A stretch of DNA of 64,000 bases from Cystobacter fuscus (GTDB taxonomy: Bacteria > Myxococcota > Myxococcia > Myxococcales > Myxococcaceae). Positions within the stretch are counted from its first letter, which is position 1. Each line of letters begins with the position of its first letter. The notes below the pieces were generated by a model. The model made no database searches. It had not been told where the DNA came from and saw nothing but the letters and a program-made list of their open reading frames with translations. The DNA is taken from the NCBI RefSeq assembly GCF_002305875.1, contig NZ_CP022098.1, positions 10,168,001-10,232,000 on the forward strand. Reading direction: 5' to 3'. Shown piece after piece: positions 58,290 through 64,000 of the stretch. The position numbers and the translations under genes were made by a program.

Positions 58290-58973
58290 ATGTCCACCTA
58301 TCGCATCCGCCAAGGCGACACCCTCTCGGCTCTCGCCGCCCGGTACAAGACCAGCGTCTCGGAGCTGGCGCGCGTCAACAAGATCGCCAACCCGGACCTC
58401 ATCTACGCGGGCAAGACCCTGCGCATCCCTGGTTACGACGGGAAGGACAGCTTCGAGTCCGCCAAGGCCGGCGGGGCCCACGGCGGCAGCGGCACGAGGG
58501 GTTCTGGCGGCGCGGGTCGCAGCGGCGGCTCGAGGGGCGGCGGGCAGGTCGAACAGAGCCGTGGTGCCGGGAGTCCGGGCCAGGCGACCGCCGCGATGCG
58601 CAAGCTCGCGGACGCGGGCCGTGCGGCCGCGATGAGCATCGGCGGGTACAACAGCCAGGGCCTGTGCGCCACCGGCGTGAGCAGGGCCATCCAGAACGCC
58701 TTCGGCTTCAAGGTCTGGGGCAACGGCAACCAGATCGACAACAACCTGCCGCGCGACAAGTTCAAGCAGGTCAACATGTCGCTCGCGGATGCGCTGAAGA
58801 TTCCGGGTCTCGTGCTGACCTGGGAGAAGACCTCGTCACGCGCGGGCAGCATCTACGGCCACACCGCGATAACCACCGGCGACGGTCGCTCGTCCGTGAG
58901 CGACTTCATCGAGCGCAACACGCTTGGCGCCGGTGGCCGCACCGGACTGAAGATCTTCATGCCGACGATGTAG
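58290..58973 (+). CDS. LysM protein with C-terminal Cys/His hydrolase domain, no signal peptide
   Basis: The 227-residue protein opens with a LysM peptidoglycan-binding domain (YRIRQGDTLSALAARYKTSV, residues 4-47). A Gly/Ser-rich linker at about 60-95 is followed by a CHAP- or NlpC-like domain with a probable nucleophile C126 (SQGLCATGVSRAI) and H191 (IYGHTAITTGDGR), with N210 a third candidate. These folds are peptidoglycan amidases or endopeptidases. There is no signal peptide, so export must be by another route (lysis, contractile system) or the enzyme is released. The ATG at 58290 follows CAGGAG. Confidence 0.82.
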   Translation: MSTYRIRQGDTLSALAARYKTSVSELARVNKIANPDLIYAGKTLRIPGYDGKDSFESAKAGGAHGGSGTRGSGGAGRSGGSRGGGQVEQSRGAGSPGQATAAMRKLADAGRAAAMSIGGYNSQGLCATGVSRAIQNAFGFKVWGNGNQIDNNLPRDKFKQVNMSLADALKIPGLVLTWEKTSSRAGSIYGHTAITTGDGRSSVSDFIERNTLGAGGRTGLKIFMPTM

Positions 58974-59574
58974 CTCCCGTCGCCCGGCCGAGTACCGTCC
59001 CCGGAGCAGGCCCCCGTGCCACCAGGACCCACGATGGCATGCTCGGGTGATGGGAGAGCCGCTGGCCCGACATCTGACGGTTGGATATAAACCCCCCTGA
59101 TGTGGAAGAGGGGGAACTCGTGCGGAGACTCGTCGTCCTGGCGTGCCTGCTCGCGCCGCCGCGATCGGGACGCACCCCCGACGGCCAACGCACGCTCTGC
59201 AGATTGACCTCGATGGACTTCAGACGCGCGGGCTCGAGGTCGATCGGCGCCAACGGACCTTCGCTCGACACGAGGTACTCGGCCAGGGCCTTGCCACCGA
59301 GGCGGCCGGCCGCATCCCATCGCCGCGCGATCTCCGCGCAGTCGTTGCCGGCTCGGCGGTCCTTCATCCAATAGATGGCGTTGACCGCGAACGGCAGGCG
59401 CGAGCGTTCGTATCTCAGGCGGTAGATCAGGCGCAGCTCTCCGCACGCATCCGGTGCGAAGGGGCGGCGATCGAGCCGGTTCACGGAGGAGCTTCCTCTA
59501 TACTGTGCGCTGACGTGAGCCGGCCGAGACGGGCCAGCGCCTGGGGACAGGCCCCGGAGGAGAAGGAACCCGCC
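58974..59574. other. Interval with a gene remnant and the methyltransferase promoter
   Basis: No intact gene is visible in these 600 bases. A minus-strand stretch (about 59165-59502) reads like an internal piece of a larger secreted protein, described separately. The rest lacks clear signals. The ribosome site GGAGGAGAAGG of the next gene is at its right end. Confidence 0.5.
59165..59502 (-). pseudogene. Truncated remnant of a secreted myxobacterial protein
   Basis: In one minus-strand frame the translation reads SSVNRLDRRPFAPDACGELR, then LIYRLRYE, NAIYWMKD, NDCAEIARRWDAA and SIEVNLQSVRWPSG. The pattern NR-D--P-----CGE-R--Y-L and the CxxxARxW motif look like a conserved internal segment known to me from large myxobacterial exported proteins. 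It has no start or signal sequence, and coding character fades after about 59165, probably by frameshift. It is therefore called a fragment; the exact ends are uncertain. Confidence 0.45.
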
Positions 59575-60330
59575 ATGCGAATCACGATGTCTCCGCAGGA
59601 GTACGCCACGGCGTTCCGCTTGCTCGCGGCCTCCGCCCGACACCCCGAGAACATCCAGCAGGTCGTCGAGGAACGACTCCTCCCCCGGCTGCCGAAGCAG
59701 CCCACGCTGCTGGATGTCGGCGCGGGGTCGGGCAAGGTGGCCGAACGGCTCGCGCCGCACTTCAGCTCGCTCACCTTGCTCGAGCCCAATCCGAACCAGA
59801 TCGCCGGGTTCAAGCTCGAGAAGGCGAAAATCCTTCTCGAACCCCTGGAGCACTACCACTCGCCCGAACGATATGAACTCGTCGTGTGCTCGCACGTCCT
59901 CTACCACGTGCCGCTCTCCGAATGGGGAGCGTTCATCGACAGACTGCTCTCGTTCGTGCGCCCCGGAGGCGCTTGCGTGATCGTCATGGCCGCGGCCCGG
60001 GGCCCAACCTACGAGCTGTGTCGCGACTTCTCGGAGACGATGCTGTTTGGCGAGCAATTGCTCACCACCATGCAACACAAGCGGCTGCCGCACGAGGTGC
60101 TCCCGACGATGAGCGGGTTCGTGGCGAGGACCTTCGAGGAGATGTACACGCTCTGTCGCTTCTTCGTGCTCGAGGGCTGCTTCACGGCGGAGCAGCTCGC
60201 CGCCCTGAGCGAGGACGAGGTGCGCGCGCTCGATGCGAGGATTCGCGTGCACGCCGAGCGCTGCCGGGGCGACGACGGGCTCTATCGCCTGGAGCAGGAT
60301 GAGGATCTGATCCTCCTGTCCAGCTCGTAG
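59575..60330 (+). CDS. Class I SAM-dependent methyltransferase
   Basis: The 251-residue protein has the class I SAM fold: motif I TLLDVGAGSGKVAERLA, an acidic end of strand 2 (LLEPNP), and motif IV-like ELVVCSHVLYHVPLSEW. The remaining helices (EEMYTLCRFFVLEGCF) form a cap. The substrate is unknown. The ATG at 59575 follows a strong GGAGGAGAAGG. It is followed by a glycosyltransferase gene on the same strand 72 bases later, so it could modify a sugar or small molecule; that is inference from context. Confidence 0.88.
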   Translation: MRITMSPQEYATAFRLLAASARHPENIQQVVEERLLPRLPKQPTLLDVGAGSGKVAERLAPHFSSLTLLEPNPNQIAGFKLEKAKILLEPLEHYHSPERYELVVCSHVLYHVPLSEWGAFIDRLLSFVRPGGACVIVMAAARGPTYELCRDFSETMLFGEQLLTTMQHKRLPHEVLPTMSGFVARTFEEMYTLCRFFVLEGCFTAEQLAALSEDEVRALDARIRVHAERCRGDDGLYRLEQDEDLILLSSS

Positions 60331-60401
60331 CCCTCCGCTGGGGCTCCGGATGGTGGTCAGGAGATGCACCGCCACGGGAAAACAAGGTATGAGTTCAAAG
60401 T

Positions 60402-61769
60402 ATGAAGCTCATCCTGACCAATCACCACCTGGACGACCGCGGAGGCTCGGAACTGTACTGCTCGGAGCTCGCCCCCGCGCTGCGACGGGTGGGGCATGAG
60501 GTGGCCGTCTTCACCCTGCGGCCGGGACACATCTCCGACGAACTGGCCCGCCGCGGGGTGCCGATCTTCACCACGGGGGACGATGCGCGCATCGAGGCGT
60601 TCGATCCCGACCTCCTCCATGTCCATCACGCCCCGTGCCTCTATTACCTGGGAGCACTCCGGCTGCGCGCGAAGGTGCTGTTCTCCTCTCTGGGAGTCAT
60701 TCCAGCGCTCGAAGCCGCCCCCCTCGTCTGGGAGGGAGTGGCCCAGGGGTTGGCGGTGTCGGAGGAGGTGCTGGACGCGCTGCGCTCGTCGCGATTCGGC
60801 TCGGAGGTGCCGCTCACGATCTTCCGGAATTGGTTCGACGACACCGGGCTGGTACCCGAGGTACCCGGCAGGCCTGGCGAGGCCCGGCGCATCGCCGTGG
60901 TGAGCAACCACCTGGATCAGACGCTGGCGAGGGATCTCGAGGCCATCCGAGCCGCTCACCCGGGGCTGGAGTGGACGCACTTCGGCTACCCGAACAATTC
61001 CGTGGAAATGAGCCCGGAGCTGCTGCGGGGCTTCGATCGGGTCATCACCATCGGACGGACGGCGCTGCTGGCGGCGGCCCTCCAGAAGCCCTGCCTGCTG
61101 TACGACGTGCACGGCTGCGATGGCCTGATGACACCGGAGCGTCTGGATGCCCTGGCCTCCCGGAACTTCTCCGGCCGGCTTACCCGGTCGCGTCCTTCAC
61201 GGCGGGAGCTGGAGCACCTGCTGCTGGACGAGGCACGGCAGGTCGATGTCGCCGCGCTCGCGGAACGGATCTGGCGCGAGTATGCCCTCAGCCGGCGGGT
61301 CGAGGAGTTGCTGGCGCTCTACACCCGGCTCCTGGAGGGCAAGACCTCCCTCGGGGAGCAGACCCGGAGCGCCTATGGCCGGGAGGGTCAGGTCTACACG
61401 GAGGCCTGGGTGGGGCGGCTGCACGCCGAAGCACGGGAGAAGGCGCTTCAGCGCGAGTCCGAGGCAAAGGCCAGCGAGGTGACGACCCTGAGGGAATGCC
61501 TCCAGGCCGAGCGCACCCTCTCCGCCCGGCTGCGGACAGAAGTGGAACAACTCGCGAGCGCGCTTTCCGTGAAGGAGGCGGAGTGCGCGCACCTGGGCTC
61601 CGAGCTGGCGATGATCCGTTCCAGTCTGGCCTGGAAGGTGGTGAGCCAGGTCCGAGGCATCAAGGATCAGTTCATCGCCCAGCCCAACTCGCGGGTGCGG
61701 CTCATCTACGATCACATGCGGCATCGGCTCAAGCAGAGGCGCGGGCTGGGTTACGCATCGAGGGAATGA
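60402..61769 (+). CDS. Glycosyltransferase with C-terminal coiled coil
   Basis: The 455-residue protein resembles GT4-like glycosyltransferases in its first 300 residues: the start MKLILTNHHLDDRGGSELY carries the donor-side Gly loop, VHHAPCLYYLGALR a substrate-side loop, and LFRNWF-type positions follow. The C-terminal 120 residues are a charged coiled coil (EREAKA-type heptads around KALQRESEAKASEV) ending in a basic tail with LAWKVVSQVRGIKD, a pattern also found in large multidomain glycan synthases. It probably adds sugars to surface polysaccharide. It ends 16 bases before a convergent gene. Confidence 0.75.
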   Translation: MKLILTNHHLDDRGGSELYCSELAPALRRVGHEVAVFTLRPGHISDELARRGVPIFTTGDDARIEAFDPDLLHVHHAPCLYYLGALRLRAKVLFSSLGVIPALEAAPLVWEGVAQGLAVSEEVLDALRSSRFGSEVPLTIFRNWFDDTGLVPEVPGRPGEARRIAVVSNHLDQTLARDLEAIRAAHPGLEWTHFGYPNNSVEMSPELLRGFDRVITIGRTALLAAALQKPCLLYDVHGCDGLMTPERLDALASRNFSGRLTRSRPSRRELEHLLLDEARQVDVAALAERIWREYALSRRVEELLALYTRLLEGKTSLGEQTRSAYGREGQVYTEAWVGRLHAEAREKALQRESEAKASEVTTLRECLQAERTLSARLRTEVEQLASALSVKEAECAHLGSELAMIRSSLAWKVVSQVRGIKDQFIAQPNSRVRLIYDHMRHRLKQRRGLGYASRE

Positions 61770-61785
61770 CACTCCTCTATCGGGC

Positions 61786-63189
61786 TCACCGCATGGCCAC
61801 GGTGCCGCCGCGCCAGTCGGCGGAGCTCCAACGCTGGAAGGCGCCCAGGGCCCCCGGGCTATCGGCGCTCTTCTCCGGCAGCAGGGTGTCGCGCTTGAGC
61901 ACCTGGAAGGAGGACTTGATACGGCCCTCCACCAGGGCCTCGCGAGCCACCAGCACACGCGAGCCATCCGGGGAGAAGCCCGCGAGTTCCACATAGCCCA
62001 GGCTCGGCTCGGTCGCCGCGGGCGCCAGCGCGTCCAGCACCCAGCCCTCCCCCTCCTGGTGGAAGACCCACAGCTCGGTCCACCCCTCCAGCAGTTGCAC
62101 CGCCACCGCCACCGCCGAGCCCTGGGCGGACCGCCGCACCGAGCCCGGCCACACCAGCCCATAGGTGCAGCGCTCGAAGAGGGCGGACCCTGGAGCCTTC
62201 GCGTCCGCCAGGCGCAGGCACGTCTCTCCCGGCTGCCCCTTGGAGAGCGCGAGCACCGGCCCGGCCCCTGGCTGCTCCGAGGCGGGCTCGGACGCGAAGC
62301 GCGAGGCACCCACCCGCACCGCGGCGGCCGCGTAGGCGGACTTGTCCTCCTCGGCCAGCTCCGCCTTGAGGACGCTCGCCAGCGACGCCACCGCGCGCTC
62401 GCTGGCCTTCGCGCCCCGCTGCGCCTCGCCCCGGCGGGAGAGCTGGTAGGACAGGGCCGCGTGGACCTCGGCACGGCGCAGGTGGAGCCGGTTGGCCAGG
62501 TACGCCGGCAGCCGACCCGCGTCCACCTGCTCCAGCACCGTGCTCCGCCACTCGTCGAGCGCCTGCCGCTCCAGCGGGTTCATCGCCGGGTCGATGCACT
62601 CGGGCCGCGTCAGCGCGAGCGCCGCCCGGAGCCGCATCTCGGGGCTTCCACCGAGCGCCAGCACCCGGCGGAACGCCTCCCCGTCATAGCAGACGCGGGT
62701 GCGGCCCTCGCGCTCGAAGCTGACGAGCTTCACCCCGTAGCTGGCCGCCACGTCGAGGTGCGCCGCCAGGGACGCGTCATTGCTCCTGTGGGAGGTGGCC
62801 CGCCGGGCGAGCCGGTCCGCCATGGAGCCCAGTGCGTCGAACAGCTCCGGCCCCACCTGGGAGGCCGGTACCGCGCGCAGCAGCGCCGCCGCGTAGCCGA
62901 TGCCCAGCGCCTCCGCGCCCGGCGTGTCCTCGAGGAACTCCACCACCGCCTGGAGCCGGGGCACGCTCGCCTCGTCGAGGTGGACGACGCGCACCTGCTG
63001 CTCGCGCACGTAGCCGGGGCGCTCGCGGCGGTGATCGTAGACCTGGATGAACCCCTGCCGTTCTCCTCGGACCTCCAGCCACTCTCCCTGCCAGAGGGTG
63101 GCCTGGCGGGGAGCGGAGTCCTGCGACGCGGCGCGCAGGGGCGCCTGGTCCTGCACCACGAGGGCGATGGCGACGAGCGTGGCGAGCAT
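61786..63189 (-). CDS. Exported protein of unknown function
   Basis: The 467-residue protein has an N-terminal signal-like helix (MLATLVAIALVVQDQA) and an SH3-like opening (LWQGEWLEVRGERQGFIQVYD), suggesting a bacterial SH3 or peptidoglycan-linked domain. The middle is helical, and the C-terminal third reads as beta-propeller-like repeats (LGYVELAGFSPDGSRVLVA). No catalytic residues are evident. Its start lies 4 bases after the stop of the SPFH gene, so the two are co-transcribed. The real function is unknown. Confidence 0.7.
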   Translation of the reverse strand: MLATLVAIALVVQDQAPLRAASQDSAPRQATLWQGEWLEVRGERQGFIQVYDHRRERPGYVREQQVRVVHLDEASVPRLQAVVEFLEDTPGAEALGIGYAAALLRAVPASQVGPELFDALGSMADRLARRATSHRSNDASLAAHLDVAASYGVKLVSFEREGRTRVCYDGEAFRRVLALGGSPEMRLRAALALTRPECIDPAMNPLERQALDEWRSTVLEQVDAGRLPAYLANRLHLRRAEVHAALSYQLSRRGEAQRGAKASERAVASLASVLKAELAEEDKSAYAAAAVRVGASRFASEPASEQPGAGPVLALSKGQPGETCLRLADAKAPGSALFERCTYGLVWPGSVRRSAQGSAVAVAVQLLEGWTELWVFHQEGEGWVLDALAPAATEPSLGYVELAGFSPDGSRVLVAREALVEGRIKSSFQVLKRDTLLPEKSADSPGALGAFQRWSSADWRGGTVAMR

Positions 63190-63193
63190 GTTC

Positions 63194-64000
63194 CTACTCC
63201 TCGGAGCCGGTGGTGTCGGAGTCCGTGTTCTCGGAGACCGCGGCCTGCGCCAGGGACGAGCCCTTCGACGAGCCGCCCGCGTACCGGGCCTCCTGGGGCT
63301 GTCCCAACAGGTTGCCGGCGATGAACCCGCCCGCCTGGGGCGGAGCGATGATGACTTGAATCTTGTCGGACAGCTTGTCCGCGAGCGTCTTCTGGATGAG
63401 CAGCGGGTTGCGGCTGATCAGCTCGGCGTCGCGAGCGAGCTGCTCGGAGGCCGCCTTGCCGGTGACATCCACGCGGTAGGCATCGGCCTCGGCGAGCTTG
63501 CGCCGGGCATCCGCCTCGCCGGCGGCCTCGATGCGGTGGGCCTCGGCCTCGGCGCTGGCCTGGGTGAGACGGGAGACCTTGGCGGCTTCGGCCTCCAGGC
63601 GCCGCTGTTCGATCTCCTTCTCCTTGAAGGGAAGAACGTGGCGCATGGCCTCGGCCTTGGCCTTGGCGGCGATGATCTCCTCGTTGCCAGCGGCCTCGGC
63701 GGCCTTCTCGCGCCGGACCTTGTCGGCCTCGGCCTCGAGCGCGGACTGCTTCACCTGTTTGTCCTTGAGCTCGAGCGTGTAGCGCATCTTCTCCGCGTTC
63801 AGCTCCTCGGCGAGCAGCACCTCCATGCCGGTACGGTACTGCTGGGGCAGGTCCACGTTGCCCAGCGTGACCGTGCGGACGATGACGCCATCGGCGGCCA
63901 ACAGGGGCAAGAGCTCGGCGGAGAGGTCCTGCTGGATCTTCACCCGGTGGGTCGAGAAGATCTCCCGGACCGTGTGCTGGGCGAAGTGGCGGCGGAGCAC
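63194..64000 (-). CDS. SPFH/band-7 family protein, 5' end outside the window
   Basis: This 268-residue visible part is the C-terminal region of a prohibitin/flotillin-like protein. The SPFH domain end (IVRTVTLGNVDLPQQYRTGM) is followed by a long alanine- and glutamate-rich coiled coil (KVRREKAAEAAGNEEIIAAK onward). A Gly/Ser-rich tail follows, ending AVSENTDSDTTGSEE. The frame continues past the right edge, so the start and membrane anchor are not visible. Such proteins scaffold membrane microdomains. It is the upstream gene of an operon with the exported protein 4 bases downstream. Confidence 0.85.
   Translation of the reverse strand: MLRRHFAQHTVREIFSTHRVKIQQDLSAELLPLLAADGVIVRTVTLGNVDLPQQYRTGMEVLLAEELNAEKMRYTLELKDKQVKQSALEAEADKVRREKAAEAAGNEEIIAAKAKAEAMRHVLPFKEKEIEQRRLEAEAAKVSRLTQASAEAEAHRIEAAGEADARRKLAEADAYRVDVTGKAASEQLARDAELISRNPLLIQKTLADKLSDKIQVIIAPPQAGGFIAGNLLGQPQEARYAGGSSKGSSLAQAAVSENTDSDTTGSEE

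Overview
The window is GC-rich, tightly packed bacterial DNA of a myxobacterial type, most likely from the Archangium/Cystobacter/Melittangium group. This rests on the codon bias, the many secreted lipoproteins with loose lipoboxes, myxobacterial cysteine-rich repeats, a fibro-slime protein, and lineage-typical families such as an RpoH-like sigma factor, a YkgJ protein and paired secreted proteases. The taxonomic call is inference. No rRNA, tRNA or CRISPR array was seen. Both ends are cut inside genes: an unassigned protein on the left and an SPFH/band-7 protein on the right.

Left region (about 0.9-13.1 kb): an orphan type VI secretion (T6SS) cargo island without core sheath or baseplate genes. 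On the minus strand a leaderless 3D-domain (lytic transglycosylase-like) protein is followed by a lipoprotein, which looks like a peptidoglycan effector and its periplasmic immunity protein. Divergently run vgrG1, a PAAR spike tip, an FHA-DUF4123 effector chaperone, a second VgrG fused to a C-terminal GxSxG lipase, and an ankyrin-repeat lipoprotein as the likely lipase immunity protein. After a scrap of an IS3-type transposase come a 125-aa accessory protein, a 566-aa Tox-REase-5 nuclease toxin and an Imm52-like immunity protein. The two VgrG bodies are colinear without indels and share a stretch of about 275 identical bases, so the island appears to diversify by recombination of a shared carrier with swapped cargo.

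Central region (13-40 kb): mostly metabolism, envelope and information genes. It holds a Tat-exported intradiol dioxygenase, a GNAT acetyltransferase, and a minus-strand run (DUF4159, VWA membrane protein, AtuA/DUF1446, DUF1338, outer-membrane porin-like protein). Then come small membrane proteins, a stand-alone ketosynthase with a large insertion, an MBL hydrolase with a long N-terminal domain, a nucleotidyltransferase-fold protein, a ricin-lectin metalloprotease, a YkgJ protein, an RpoH-type sigma factor divergent from a DEAD-box helicase with three tandem DbpA-type RNA-binding domains, an XRE regulator, glutamate dehydrogenase, threonine ammonia-lyase and a polytopic membrane protein.

Right region (40-64 kb): rich in secreted proteins. 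It includes ChaC, a tryptophan-repeat protein fused to a class A beta-lactamase-like serine hydrolase (polyglycine-hydrolase-like), a fibro-slime/cysteine-repeat lipoprotein, an M13 peptidase, a GST, MarR plus ClC channel, TetR plus ketopantoate-reductase-like protein, a GFA protein, an M57-S1 protease pair, an O-methyltransferase, a LysM-cysteine hydrolase, a methyltransferase, a glycosyltransferase and an SPFH operon. Several strong hairpins separate transcription units. Clear palindromic operators sit at the MarR and TetR genes, and an unusual helically phased 11-bp repeat array lies at 40.9 kb.
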